Below, one piece after another: positions 1-8,460 of a stretch of DNA of 64,000 nucleotides. The notes beneath the pieces were generated by a model. It saw nothing but the letters and a program-made list of their open reading frames with translations, made no database searches and had not been told where the DNA came from. The stretch's first letter is position 1. Every line of letters starts with the position of its first letter. Origin of the DNA: Desulfobacteraceae bacterium. GTDB lineage: Bacteria; Desulfobacterota; Desulfobacteria; Desulfobacterales; ETH-SRB1. The stretch is from positions 19,984-83,983 of the forward strand of contig JAUVHU010000003.1 of the NCBI GenBank assembly GCA_030593145.1. Reading direction: 5' to 3'. Position numbers and translations under genes: made by a program.

Positions 1-930
1 AAGTACATACAAAAGTTCCTGTGTACGGCCAAACGCAAAGGACGGTATTAAAAGCGACCCGCCGCGGTTAACAGTGTCGATTATTACCTGTTTTAATTGT
101 TGTTTTAAATCCTTTACCGGCCCATGAAAACGATTGCCGTAAGTGCTTTCCATAATCAGCAAATCTATTTCGCGATCTTCTTCAGGAAAAACAAGGGTCG
201 GGTCCCTGAGAATAGGTGTGCCAAACCTGCCGATATCTCCGGTATAACAAATATTGTATTGGCGGCCATTTTCTTTTGCCTTGATTAAGGAAAAAGCCGA
301 CCCTAAAATATGACCGGCATCATAGAATGTACAAGTCATATCATGCCCAACAGTTGCAGGGTGGCAATAAGGATAACCATTAAAACATTTGAGTGATTGC
401 TCTGCATCAAAAACAGTATAAATCGGCCGAACTGCATCCAGGTTCAACTTGTTAATCAACTCGTTAATTTTATCAGTGTTAAGCTTATTATGATTTGTTT
501 TTAAGATTTTTTTTATTTCTTTTCTTTTGTGATTTGATACATTTTTCATGCCTGTAGAACCATTCATGCCGGACAAAGATGAACGCACAATCTTATAATT
601 AAGATAATTTGCGTCCGATTCCTGGATATGAGCAGAATCCTGCAGGAGATATTCACACGCATCGGCTGTCGCGCGCGTGCATATAATCTGCCCGTTGAAC
701 CCGTTCTTCGTCAGCATGGGGATTCGACCGGAATGATCTATATGAGCATGAGAAAGTATAATGTTGGTGATAATCTGCGGGTCAAAAGGCAAAACCCTGT
801 TCTTTTGCTCGGTTTCTTTTCGTCTGCCCTGAAACATTCCGCAATCCAGCAGTATCCTGTCATTTTCCGTGCTTAAAAGATGCATGGAGCCGGTGACTTC
901 TCGCACAGCGCCATAAAAGGTTACATTCAC
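1..930 (-). CDS. MBL-fold RNA-processing type metallo-hydrolase (partial, C-terminus outside window)
   Basis: The leftward reading frame begins at a GTG at 930 (translation VNVTFYGAVREVTGSM...) with an AAGGAA ribosome-binding site about 10 nt upstream, and stays open for 310 codons to the window edge, so the gene is cut by the boundary. It carries the metallo-beta-lactamase signature SHAHIDHSG near residue 60, a later GHILGSA and MESTYGN, and an SFAFGRTQE stretch near the edge. This layout fits the beta-CASP/RMMBL branch (CPSF- or RNase J-like nucleases) rather than true beta-lactamases. These enzymes use two zinc ions for RNA cleavage in the cytoplasm. The exact substrate cannot be told. Family confidence is high, function moderate. 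Confidence 0.85.
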   Translation of the reverse strand, partial: MNVTFYGAVREVTGSMHLLSTENDRILLDCGMFQGRRKETEQKNRVLPFDPQIITNIILSHAHIDHSGRIPMLTKNGFNGQIICTRATADACEYLLQDSAHIQESDANYLNYKIVRSSLSGMNGSTGMKNVSNHKRKEIKKILKTNHNKLNTDKINELINKLNLDAVRPIYTVFDAEQSLKCFNGYPYCHPATVGHDMTCTFYDAGHILGSAFSLIKAKENGRQYNICYTGDIGRFGTPILRDPTLVFPEEDREIDLLIMESTYGNRFHGPVKDLKQQLKQVIIDTVNRGGSLLIPSFAFGRTQELLYVL

Positions 931-958
931 AGTAAATATTCCTTAATCCTTTAATCCC

Positions 959-1525
959 TTAGCCCACTGACCAATTAATATCATACAACCCTTTGTTTAC
1001 AGATGCAATATGACCATTGAAAAACAGATGTTCAACAGGCCAGGTTTTGTCCATATAGTCTATCATAAGATTGTTTTCATCAATTACTTTCAAAATTTTG
1101 CATCTTGACATATCTTTAAGGCCTGTTCCAACAGCCTTTAACACAGCTTCCTTCGAAGTCCAGTAACGAAAGAAAAGTGTGTTTTTATCAGTATCTGTCA
1201 GCTCCCATTCCCTTTGGTTCGCTATTTTCTTAAAGAGTGCTTCCCGGCAATCGCGTATCTCTTCAATGTCGATTCCTATCCTTGAACAAGCTGTAACTCC
1301 GCCAACATATTTTGGTTTATGAGAAACAGACCAGTAGTTTCCATCAACAGGCATGGGAACACCTTTTTCATCTTTTAAAGGGTTGCCAAGATAAATAAAA
1401 CTCTTTTTTGCGGAAAGTTCAAGTGCATTCCTTGCATATTTGCTAAGATACAATACCCTGTCTCTACCGGTAAGGGTCATATTTTCTTCAGAGACAGGGA
1501 GTATAACCGGATAAATAGTATTCAA
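959..1525 (-). CDS. 4'-phosphopantetheinyl transferase (Sfp/AcpT type)
   Basis: This enzyme transfers 4'-phosphopantetheine from CoA to a serine of acyl- or peptidyl-carrier proteins. The Mg-binding GIDIEE motif (about residues 84-89 from the chosen start) and the WTSKEA motif (about 122-127) are both present, and the length of about 188 aa fits a short family member. The open frame reaches to 1636, but its first 37 codons run through a degenerate copy of an intergenic repeat (GAACRTC words). I therefore prefer the TTG at 1525, which has a GGAG five bases upstream and places the family-like YPVILPV N-terminus directly after it. It stands alone; the carrier protein it serves is not in the window. 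Confidence 0.85.
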   Translation of the reverse strand: MNTIYPVILPVSEENMTLTGRDRVLYLSKYARNALELSAKKSFIYLGNPLKDEKGVPMPVDGNYWSVSHKPKYVGGVTACSRIGIDIEEIRDCREALFKKIANQREWELTDTDKNTLFFRYWTSKEAVLKAVGTGLKDMSRCKILKVIDENNLMIDYMDKTWPVEHLFFNGHIASVNKGLYDINWSVG

Positions 1526-1580
1526 TTGACTCCGTTTTGAGTGCCTAAAATTAAGGACACAGCCGTAGGCTGTAAACGCT

Positions 1581-1695
1581 ATGAACATTGAACATCGAAC
1601 GTCCAACATCGAATTTTGAATAAGGAATTCTGCCAATTTATAAACTGACGAAGCGGTTTTATCATTAGATATTCAAAGTTCGATATTCAAAAATT
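1581..1695. repeat. degenerate copy of the GAACRTC-word inverted repeat family (family G)
   Basis: The segment contains ATGAACATTGAACATCGAAC followed by GTCCAACATCGAATTTTGAA, then AAGGAATTCTGCCAATTTAT, then a diverged right arm (ATTCAAAGTTCGATATTCAA). The same string order is found at 56889-57016 and, in reverse, at 46203-46330 and 61192-61304. It creates a spurious N-terminal extension for the phosphopantetheinyl transferase frame. Confidence 0.75.
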
Positions 1696-1754
1696 TTTCT
1701 GCCACGGAATATCTCAAAAAATACGTTCCCAGATTCTACTTGGAAACGGGTGGA

Positions 1755-1800
1755 TATTTAAACCCATCTGCGTTCATCTGCGTGAATCTGCGGCCGAATA
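1755..1800. repeat. short intergenic repeat of the 'CTGCGTTCATCTGCGTGAATCTGCGG' type
   Basis: ATCTGCGTTCATCTGCGTGA followed by ATCTGCGGC occurs here. Close variants occur at about 23768-23900 (both orientations) and 30675-30710, always between genes. The function is unknown; it resembles short dispersed repeats common in Desulfobacterota genomes. Confidence 0.6.
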
Positions 1801-1805
1801 GTTAC

Positions 1806-3968
1806 CTATTTTTTTGAATCATTCGGTTTTTTTAAAATAATCCTGCAGTCAGCTACTGTAGCGCCCTTTCCTTCCTCATGAACCAAAAGTGGATTGATAT
1901 CCATTTCGCTTATTTCCGGATGATTTATTGCCATATCTGACAGGCTGACCATCGACCTTTCAAGAATCTCGATATCCGCCTTTGGTTTTCCTCTGAACCC
2001 CTGTAAAAGTCTGTACCCCCTGATGCTGCTGATCATTCTGCGGGATTCGTTCCTGCCGATAGGAGCAAGACGAAATGCAACATCTTGAAAGACTTCAACA
2101 AATATTCCGCCAAGACCAAACATCAGTAAAGAACCGAACACCGGTTTGCGACTCATGCCCAGTATCACCTCTTCTCCAGGCATAGCCATTTTTTGAATTA
2201 GAACACCTTTGATCTCAGCATCAGGATCGTATTTTCTGGCCTTTTCAACAATTTTTTTAAAACCTTTTTTTACATCTTCACGGTTCCCAAGCTGCAACAT
2301 AACCCCGCCGGCATCTGTTTTATGAAGAATCTGCGGAGAAACAATTTTCATGGCCACCGGAAATTTCACACTCTCCGCAATGTCTGCGGCCTCGTCTTCA
2401 CTTTTTGCAAAAATAGTCGGCAACACATTAAAACCGTAACATTTCAGCAAATCAACACCATCAAGTTCACCCAGATGGGTTTTGCCGTCCGCAAGACAGT
2501 TTGCGATAATCCCGGAAGCCCTCTCAGTGTCGTGTTCCAACACATACTGCTCTAAATGCGGCCTGCTCAACCACTTGAAATATTTGTAAAGAGCGGCAAA
2601 GGCCTTTGCCGCATTTTCAGGAAACTTGTAAACAGGATAACCATGTTCCTGAAGAAAATGTACGCCCTGGGATACATCCATGATTCCCATAAAGCAGCAT
2701 AAAATGGGCTTATGAGTGTGCCTGGCAATTTCTACAATAGCCTCTGCCGTGCCAAGAACATTAGTCATGGATTGAGGTGTAAGAATTACAATGGCTCCAT
2801 CTACCCCATCATCATTTATTACAGCTTCCAGCGCATTCTTATAACGATCTTGTGCCGCATCTCCAACAATATCCACCGGATTACGAAGGTTTGCGGTAAA
2901 AGGAAGATGGCTTGCGAGTTTATCAATTGTTTCTTCCTGAAATTCAGCAAGTCTCAGGCCCGATGACATTGTAATATCTGTTGCCAAAATTCCAGGTCCG
3001 CCGGCATTTGTAACGATAGCAACCCTGTTTCCGCGCGGCACCTTCCTTGTTAGTTTTCCAAGAGCGCTTTCACTTTTGTAAGCAAAGGCGGTTGCAAAGT
3101 CAAAAAGCTCATCAATTGAATCTACTCGAATTATCCCTGCCTGCTGGAAAACAGCATTGTATATTGCCTCGGAGCCTGACAGAGAGCCTGTATGGGATGC
3201 CGCTGCCTGAGCCCCCGCGCTTGTTCTTCCTGATTTTATCACAAGTATCGGCGTAGGCCTGTTCCCGGAAGTAATCTCTTTAACAATATCTACAAACTCA
3301 CGTCCCCTCCGGAGTTCCTCAAGATAAACCATTATAACTCTTGTATCAATATCCTCATGCAGATAACGCAACAGATCGAGCTCATCCACATCCGCCTTGT
3401 TGCCGATGGAAATAAACTTTGAAAAGCCAAAATCCCTGTCAGCCGCAAAATCGAGAACCGCTGTACACAATGCCCCACTCTGAGAAATAAAAGAAATATC
3501 ACCGCTTGACGGCATACGGACAGCAAAACTGGCATTCAGACTTACCGAGGGCAGCGGGTTAATTACGCCAAGGCAGTTTGGGCCGACCAAACGCACTCCT
3601 GCCTCCTTGCAAATGGCTGCTATTCTGTTTTCCATCTCAAGCCCTTCGCCCCCAACTTCTCGAAAGCCCGCGGAAACAATCACAATTCCCTTTACTTTTT
3701 TCTTAACAGCATCTTCAACCGCTTTCATGGCAAACTTGGGAGGAAGAATTATTATTGCGAGATCAACATCATCCGGCACATCCATAATTGACGGATATGC
3801 TCTTACGCTCAAAATCGACTTTGCATGCGGATTTACCGGATATAAGATTCCTTTATAATTACCTTTTAAAATATTGGCAAAAATATCATGCCCGACCTTT
3901 CCGGGCTTTGTAGAAGCCCCGACAACAGCTATCGATTGCGGGGAAAAAATTGCATCAAGATCATGCAT
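1806..3968 (-). CDS. ADP-forming acyl-CoA (acetyl-CoA) synthetase, fused alpha-beta
   Basis: This 720-aa protein has the full fused architecture of ADP-forming acetate/acyl-CoA ligases. It opens with an N-terminal CoA-binding Rossmann domain (IAVVGASTKPGKVGHDIF near residue 13), continues with a succinyl-CoA-synthetase-like ligase domain holding the phospho-histidine segment (SHTGSLSGSE near 255), and ends with a C-terminal ATP-grasp domain (KIVSPQILHKTDAGGV near 530). These enzymes convert acyl-CoA plus ADP and phosphate to the acid, CoA and ATP in the cytoplasm and allow substrate-level ATP gain. The ATG at 3968 has AGGAG at good spacing and overlaps the end of rsmI by 8 nt, which suggests translational coupling. 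The acyl specificity cannot be read from the sequence. Confidence 0.9.
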   Translation of the reverse strand: MHDLDAIFSPQSIAVVGASTKPGKVGHDIFANILKGNYKGILYPVNPHAKSILSVRAYPSIMDVPDDVDLAIIILPPKFAMKAVEDAVKKKVKGIVIVSAGFREVGGEGLEMENRIAAICKEAGVRLVGPNCLGVINPLPSVSLNASFAVRMPSSGDISFISQSGALCTAVLDFAADRDFGFSKFISIGNKADVDELDLLRYLHEDIDTRVIMVYLEELRRGREFVDIVKEITSGNRPTPILVIKSGRTSAGAQAAASHTGSLSGSEAIYNAVFQQAGIIRVDSIDELFDFATAFAYKSESALGKLTRKVPRGNRVAIVTNAGGPGILATDITMSSGLRLAEFQEETIDKLASHLPFTANLRNPVDIVGDAAQDRYKNALEAVINDDGVDGAIVILTPQSMTNVLGTAEAIVEIARHTHKPILCCFMGIMDVSQGVHFLQEHGYPVYKFPENAAKAFAALYKYFKWLSRPHLEQYVLEHDTERASGIIANCLADGKTHLGELDGVDLLKCYGFNVLPTIFAKSEDEAADIAESVKFPVAMKIVSPQILHKTDAGGVMLQLGNREDVKKGFKKIVEKARKYDPDAEIKGVLIQKMAMPGEEVILGMSRKPVFGSLLMFGLGGIFVEVFQDVAFRLAPIGRNESRRMISSIRGYRLLQGFRGKPKADIEILERSMVSLSDMAINHPEISEMDINPLLVHEEGKGATVADCRIILKKPNDSKK

Positions 3969-4875
3969 GCTGGTTCTCCTGTTTAATCTTCAAAGCTTCG
4001 TTATATACCTTATTCTTAGAAATATTGTATTGCTTTGACATCTCTTTTGCAAGCTCAGAAAGCCTTGTGCCTTTTATTTGCAGCCGTTTTTTTATTTCAT
4101 CTCTTATAGTCTTCATGGAAATGTCTTCCTTTTTTTTGCGACCGCCGACAAGAAGAGTGCATTCCCCTTTTACTTCAGGACGTTCCTTTAATCTGGAAAG
4201 GATATCAGACAAAGCGCCCCTGATATATTCCTCATGAAGTTTGGTCATTTCACGAGACAAAACTCCCTTTCTGTCTCCAACAACCATTATTATTTCCTCT
4301 AAAAATTTTAAGATACGCTTTGGAGATTCATAAAATATTATTGTTCTGCGTTCACCGGCAAGCTGCTTTAACTGTTCAAGACGTTTCGCCTTTTTTCTCG
4401 CTGGAAAACCCGCGAAAATAAAGGAATCTGTTGGCAACCCGGCAACGCTGAGGGCGGTAATGGCTGCAGACACACCTGGCACCGGAATAACCTGAATGCC
4501 GCTAGCTGCAGCCTCTTTTATCAAGTGATAGCCTGGATCGGAAAGGAGCGGTGTCCCTGCATTCGACACAAGCGCAACAGACAGTCCTGAATTAAGTTTA
4601 TCCAACAGTGCGGGTATTTTCTTTCTTTCGTTATGTTCATGACATGAAGTGAGACGACCCTTAATCTTATAAAAAGACAGAAGCTTTCTTGTGTGCCTCG
4701 TATCTTCAGCCGCAATAATATCGATCTGCCTGAGAATATTAAGAGCCCTTAATGTTATATCCTCCATATTTCCTATGGGAGTAGCAACAACATAAAGATT
4801 ACCCTTAAGGATTGTTGATTGTTGATTGTTGATTGTTGGTTGATAATTAATGAATTCCGGATTATGTATAGGCAT
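3961..4875 (-). CDS. rsmI: 16S rRNA (cytidine1402-2'-O)-methyltransferase RsmI
   Basis: RsmI 2'-O-methylates C1402 of 16S rRNA with SAM. The tetrapyrrole-methylase fold signatures are clear: GNLYVVATPIGNMEDIT, AAEDTRHTRKLL, SNAGTPLLSDPG and PVPGVSAAITAL. The C-terminal tail with EYIRGALSDIL is also family-typical. The start is uncertain. The frame opens at a TTG at 4899, ATG occurs at 4875, and the conserved core begins only at about residue 24 from that ATG. The extra N-terminal residues are encoded by an ATTGTTG-word repeat (4806-4842), so the native start may lie inside or behind the repeat. No strong ribosome-binding site was found for either codon. Confidence 0.92.
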   Translation of the reverse strand: MPIHNPEFINYQPTINNQQSTILKGNLYVVATPIGNMEDITLRALNILRQIDIIAAEDTRHTRKLLSFYKIKGRLTSCHEHNERKKIPALLDKLNSGLSVALVSNAGTPLLSDPGYHLIKEAAASGIQVIPVPGVSAAITALSVAGLPTDSFIFAGFPARKKAKRLEQLKQLAGERRTIIFYESPKRILKFLEEIIMVVGDRKGVLSREMTKLHEEYIRGALSDILSRLKERPEVKGECTLLVGGRKKKEDISMKTIRDEIKKRLQIKGTRLSELAKEMSKQYNISKNKVYNEALKIKQENQHA

Positions 4876-4925
4876 GTTCAAAGTCTTTTCAATCGACAAT
4901 CATAAATCATTAATCATCAATCCTT
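4806..4925. repeat. inverted repeat with arms of GATTGTT-type words
   Basis: The left arm begins AAGGATTGTTGATTGTTGAT and continues with further GATTGTT words to about 4850. The right arm, read on the other strand from 4922, is AAGGATTGATGATTAATGAT and continues with GATTGTC words. The roughly 40-nt centre holds TATGTATAGGCATGTTC. The architecture parallels the GAACRTC family elsewhere in the window: short-word arms around a unique core. It lies across the start region of rsmI. Confidence 0.6.
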
Positions 4926-4926
4926 A

Positions 4927-5298
4927 TTATGTATAGGCAAGTTCAAAGGCATTTTTAATTATTTCTATGCTCTGGTCGCCCTGTATTGGATGAATAGCCA
5001 CCACATCAAATCTTGCCTTGACATCTCTTAGTTTTGTGGCTTTGAGATAATATAAAGCTACCATCGAAATCTTCCGCTGTTTTTTGGGGGTTACTGCCCA
5101 TTTGGGATTTCCGAAACGATATGATCTCCTTGCTTTGACCTCTATAAAAACAATTGCGCCTTTTTCTTTTGCTATTATATCGATTTCGCCGAGTTTAGTG
5201 CGGTAATTTTGCTCAAGGATCCTGTACCCGTGTTTTTTAAGATGTTCAACAGCAACTGCTTCACATATTTCACCAAATTGCTGATCCCTGCTTTTCAT
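4927..5298 (-). CDS. YraN/UPF0102 family endonuclease-like protein
   Basis: This 123-aa protein has the Holliday-junction-resolvase-like core of the UPF0102 family: GEICEAVAVEHLKKHGYRIL, then the PD-(D/E)XK-type pattern GEIDIIAKEKGAIVFIEVKAR (D at about 39, ExK at about 52-54), then PKKQRKIS. The family sits in the restriction-nuclease fold. Its role is unproven, and a part in DNA repair or uptake has been suggested from context in other bacteria. Here it is upstream of rsmI in a leftward run, as is common (rsmI and yraN are often neighbours). The ATG start at 5298 is clean. Confidence 0.85.
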   Translation of the reverse strand: MKSRDQQFGEICEAVAVEHLKKHGYRILEQNYRTKLGEIDIIAKEKGAIVFIEVKARRSYRFGNPKWAVTPKKQRKISMVALYYLKATKLRDVKARFDVVAIHPIQGDQSIEIIKNAFELAYT

Positions 5299-5446
5299 TA
5301 GAATTGTCCCTTTTTCACAAGACTTTGATATTTTCGTAAAAAGTTACAAAAATTATTTTAAGGTTTATATCAATTAATCAATCAAAAATCAATATACTTG
5401 ACGCTGAAGCTTTTTTTTGTGGTACAAGAACAAAAAAAGCTGATGT

Positions 5447-5588
5447 GAGACCTTTGCAAAACGCCCCCTTTTGCCCAATTTCAGCGTCAGGCTCAGATTT
5501 TAATCCTCGAAATATTCAATATATTCCTCCGGTTAAAATCTTCGCCTTCCTTGAACTTGAGCAAAATTGAGCATTTTTCAAAAGTCTC
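5447..5588. repeat. dispersed inverted-repeat element, family R1, copy 1
   Basis: The gap 5299-5621 (323 nt) is mostly this element. Its ends are imperfect inverted repeats (GAGACCTTTGCAAAAC on the left and, on the other strand, GAGACTTTTGAAAAATG). The inside holds AATCCTCGAAATATTCAATA and TATTCCTCCGGTT, which recur at 15060-15223. No gene is seen. A weak TTGACG at about 5398 could be a -35 box, but no convincing promoter for the PP2C gene was identified. Confidence 0.75.
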
Positions 5589-5621
5589 AATGTTCAAATA
5601 ACAAGTCGAATATAATGAACC

Positions 5622-6377
5622 ATGGTTACCATTGAATCAACAGGCATTACTGATATTGGTAAAAGACGGAAGAACAATGAAGACTCTATGCTCCTTGATG
5701 ACGAACAAAGGCTCTATGTTGTTGCCGACGGCATGGGCGGACATCAAGCCGGAGAAGTAGCCAGCAAGCTTGTAGTGGAAACAATCCGGCACTATATGAA
5801 GCAATTCAAGGATGGGGGTAAAACTGAAGAATTAGACGACTCCGACGAAACTCTCTCCAGGGAAGCCAATCGGTTATTAGCCGGCATCAACATGGCCAAC
5901 AATGTTGTTTATAATGTCTCCCATATAAAAAACACTTACAGCGGGATGGGCTCCACTGTATCGGCTGTATATTTTACTAACAAAACTCTTATCTCCGCCA
6001 ATGTTGGTGACAGCCCGATTTATCTTGTTCGCAACGGAAACATAGAGCTTCTATCCACAACTCACAACCAGTTTTCCGAGATGGTAGCTCTTGACCCCGC
6101 CATGGCGATGCAGATTAGCCCCGAGTTTAAACATATACTCACCAGAGCCATAGGAACAAAAAAAAGCGTAAAAGCTGATATCTGCGAAATTCGGTATTTC
6201 AAAGAAGATATTCTGGTTATTAGTTCCGATGGATTGAGCAACAAAATCTCTCAGGAAGAAATACTTGACGTTATAAATAAAGAGCGACCCGATAAAGCCT
6301 GCCGCTCCCTTGTGGATCTGGCCAACAAACGTGGTGGAGATGACAATATTACTGTTATTACTTTAAACCTAAATTGA
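5622..6377 (+). CDS. PP2C-family serine/threonine protein phosphatase
   Basis: This 251-aa protein is a complete bacterial PP2C (PPM) phosphatase of the Stp/PrpC type, cytosolic and without membrane segments. Metal-binding motifs are in order: D at GKRRKNNEDS (about 20), VVADGMGGH (about 35-43), NVGDSPIYLV (about 130), ISSDGLSNK (about 198) and the C-terminal GGDDNITVI (about 240). Such enzymes use two Mn/Mg ions to dephosphorylate Ser/Thr on proteins, usually opposing Hanks-type kinases. No kinase gene adjoins it, so its partner is unknown. It is monocistronic by position, with a convergent alkyltransferase gene downstream. Confidence 0.92.
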   Translation: MVTIESTGITDIGKRRKNNEDSMLLDDEQRLYVVADGMGGHQAGEVASKLVVETIRHYMKQFKDGGKTEELDDSDETLSREANRLLAGINMANNVVYNVSHIKNTYSGMGSTVSAVYFTNKTLISANVGDSPIYLVRNGNIELLSTTHNQFSEMVALDPAMAMQISPEFKHILTRAIGTKKSVKADICEIRYFKEDILVISSDGLSNKISQEEILDVINKERPDKACRSLVDLANKRGGDDNITVITLNLN

Positions 6378-6396
6378 GCTATTTTTTACCAGACCG

Positions 6397-6960
6397 TCAA
6401 TAGTAAATTCTATCTGTTAATACTTTCCCGTTTTTCGCAAACCTAATCTTTTCAAGTTCAAGCAAAGACCGTTTCATCTCCGGTCCGCTCATGAATCCAC
6501 CAGAATGGCCGTCTGACCTGACAACCCGATGGCATGGAATAACTATTGGAAACGAATTATGCGATAACGCTGAACCAACCGCCCTCGCGCCGCCGGCAAT
6601 TCCCAGACTCTCTGCAATCCTTCCATAAGTGCTTATCCACCCGCGGGGAATATCAAAACATGCTGAGAGAACCTTTCTTTGAAACTCTGAGCACTCTTCA
6701 AGGGCAACAGCTTCCAGTTTAAAAATAATCGATTCACCCTCAAGAAATTTATTTATCTGTTCGCCAAGCACTTTAATAAAAGAACACGATCGAAAACTCA
6801 CATCAGCGAAATTACTATGGACAAGTTTTTCCAGGGGCTTTCTTTTATCTGATAAAAAAATTCGATAAACTTTTGGCCCATCTATAGTTTCCTGCCAAAC
6901 GACAGCAAATAAGCTAAAAGCCGATGGAATCAATATATAATACATTAAGCTACCATACAA
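6397..6960 (-). CDS. methylated-DNA--protein-cysteine S-methyltransferase (Ogt/MGMT type)
   Basis: This is a suicide repair protein that moves methyl groups from O6-methylguanine to its own cysteine. The active-site motif IPCHRVVRSDG and the preceding RAVGSALSHNSFPIVIPCH are intact, and the IPRGWISTYGRIAESLG helix-turn-helix is recognisable. The 187-aa protein has an N-terminal domain of about 90 residues that is divergent from E. coli Ogt. The C-terminus (GGFMSGPEMKRSLLELE) is normal. The gene is convergent with the PP2C gene, with only about 20 nt between them. Confidence 0.92.
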   Translation of the reverse strand: MYGSLMYYILIPSAFSLFAVVWQETIDGPKVYRIFLSDKRKPLEKLVHSNFADVSFRSCSFIKVLGEQINKFLEGESIIFKLEAVALEECSEFQRKVLSACFDIPRGWISTYGRIAESLGIAGGARAVGSALSHNSFPIVIPCHRVVRSDGHSGGFMSGPEMKRSLLELEKIRFAKNGKVLTDRIYY

Positions 6961-7010
6961 AAAAACAGTTCTTCATTTTAAGTAAGAAAGCCACCGATCT
7001 ACGCTGATCA

Positions 7011-7187
7011 TCACTGATATAATTCTGTAACCGTCTCCAGAACATCTTCCTTGGACAAAAAACCCAGTTTGACCGCTCTGCAGACGAGAAAATCGTCTTC
7101 CTGTACCCTGCTCAATTCGCGCTCATGCGCAAAACGGGCCAGCTCCTGCAACTTTTTACGAATTGATTTTGCATACTGAAGCATCAT
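7011..7187 (-). CDS. small hypothetical protein (58 aa)
   Basis: This short leftward frame runs from ATG at 7187 (two ATGs in tandem) to TGA at 7011 and translates to a charged, mostly helical 58-residue protein beginning MMLQYAKSIRKK and ending ETVTELYQ. An in-frame stop lies two codons upstream, which fixes the start. It follows the unknown zinc-ribbon-like gene by 75 nt on the same strand and could be its second operon member. I do not recognise a family; an antitoxin-like or helper role is only a guess. Its coding status rests on length, composition and position alone. Confidence 0.4.
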   Translation of the reverse strand: MMLQYAKSIRKKLQELARFAHERELSRVQEDDFLVCRAVKLGFLSKEDVLETVTELYQ

Positions 7188-7262
7188 ATTTTACAATCAT
7201 TTCAATAGGATCTGCATAAATAGATATCAACTAATGTACTGATCAAGATACCAAGTTCTTTT

Positions 7263-8201
7263 TCATTGTCTCCGCGATCTGGGACGAACCGATTTGAAAT
7301 ATTCGACCTGCTTTTTCCAGTTGAAGCCGCAAGCTGTGTGACAATCGAATGGCCCGAACAGGATGTTGTAGTGATAGGATTTACCGCATTTAGGGCAGCT
7401 CAGGTTAAAGGTCAGCACGCCTTCCTCTTCGGCCTCCCGATATCCTTCTATTCCGACAAACTGTATGCTGGCGTTCTGGTCACAGCCATCAGGGCAACGA
7501 AACATAATATAGTGGTCCGAAGCCATTGCGATATCTGGGAGCCTGTAATCAGCGCATCCGCTTAGGGTATAGGTCATAATGTTTGTCCGTGGTTCTCCGG
7601 GTTCCTCTATTTCAACGGTCTTTCGCGTCTCTTTTTTATCGTCCTTATAATAGCGAATCCTTATCAGGCGATCGTATTTTTGGACCATTTTTGCTGTCCC
7701 CTTGCCACCACGGACAATCGTATTGCTGATTTGGGCATTGGCGTAAAATGTGTCCGCATCTCTCACCCAATCTAATTCCTGTTCCCGGAGATTGACGGCC
7801 CTTTCAACTTTTTCGGAAGGCCAGCCCAGCCGAGCGGCAATCATTTTGACATGGTGGATTTCAAGGGGATCGGCTTCTTCAATAATGATTTTGTTGAGTG
7901 ACTCCCACAGAGCTTCGGCAAGATCCTCAAGAACTACGGTCTCTGCCTTTTTGTCGATTTCCTTGTGGTTAGATTGATAAAAATCGTCCCGATCCACGTA
8001 TTTTGTATCGACAAGCATCTCTTCAACGATTTCGTCGATTGCCTCTTGTCGTCTTTCCCTGTACTTATCTTCCTCTATTTTCAAAGGATACAGTATGTTG
8101 GCTACTTCACTTGCCCTCTTTGTGGCGGTTTCCCTGTTGGAGAAGATTGCGCCACCCAATCCCCATGGCTGGTCTGAAATATTCACAAAAACAGTTGTCA
8201 T
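7263..8201 (-). CDS. unknown protein with C-terminal Cys-rich zinc-ribbon-like region
   Basis: I do not recognise this 312-aa protein. Residues 1-150 are rich in charged helices (YRERRQEAIDEIVEEML, LEDLAEALWESLN). Residues 160-210 look like beta strands. The C-terminal third holds six cysteines in pairs (C236/C240, C269/C272, C287/C291), which resembles one or two zinc sites. The start is well supported: GGGAGG about 9 nt upstream of ATG, and a TTGACA/TATATT promoter with 16-bp spacing at 8236-8263. Two palindrome-like sites overlie or precede that promoter, so the gene is probably repressed or autoregulated. It is divergent from the regulator-methylase-nuclease operon, which suggests an accessory or defence role. 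That role is inference only. Confidence 0.75.
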   Translation of the reverse strand: MTTVFVNISDQPWGLGGAIFSNRETATKRASEVANILYPLKIEEDKYRERRQEAIDEIVEEMLVDTKYVDRDDFYQSNHKEIDKKAETVVLEDLAEALWESLNKIIIEEADPLEIHHVKMIAARLGWPSEKVERAVNLREQELDWVRDADTFYANAQISNTIVRGGKGTAKMVQKYDRLIRIRYYKDDKKETRKTVEIEEPGEPRTNIMTYTLSGCADYRLPDIAMASDHYIMFRCPDGCDQNASIQFVGIEGYREAEEEGVLTFNLSCPKCGKSYHYNILFGPFDCHTACGFNWKKQVEYFKSVRPRSRRQ

Positions 8202-8229
8202 CCTTTCATCCTCCCGCGTTTGATATTAT

Positions 8230-8299
8230 TTGCCAAATATAGCAACTTTAATTGTATTGTCAACCAATAAAATAAAATAAATTTACCATATATAGCAAA
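8230..8299. promoter_or_regulatory. pair of operator-like palindromes flanking the leftward promoter
   Basis: Site 1 (8230-8245) reads TTGCCAAATATAGCAA, a TTGC...GCAA dyad covering the -10 box. Site 2 (8282-8299) reads TTTACCATATATAGCAAA, the same pattern with one weaker half, upstream of the -35 box. Their centres are 53 bp apart, close to five helical turns, which would suit looping or cooperative binding of a repressor. No other copy was noticed in the window. Confidence 0.55.
8236..8263 (-). promoter_or_regulatory. sigma70-type promoter of the unknown zinc-ribbon-like gene
   Basis: On the minus strand, TTGACA (8263-8258) is followed after 16 bp by TATATT (8241-8236). The gene's GGAGG and ATG lie about 35 nt downstream. 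The -10 box sits inside the palindrome at 8230-8245. Confidence 0.7.
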
Positions 8300-8460
8300 T
8301 TAATGAAAGTGTCGTGGTGATAAGAAGGGAATGGTCTTCAAAGGTCAAACGAGAAATCGTCAGGAGCAACATAATGACACCCATATGCCTCATCAGCATG
8401 GTAAGATGCCAACTAATTTACAAATGGACCGCAAGTCCACCCGCTCAGCAGCTTTTTTAC

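Noticed and set aside
628-876. 82-codon plus-strand frame
   Set aside because: It is antisense to the partial metallo-beta-lactamase-fold gene, whose HAHIDH motif and continuous frame are clear.
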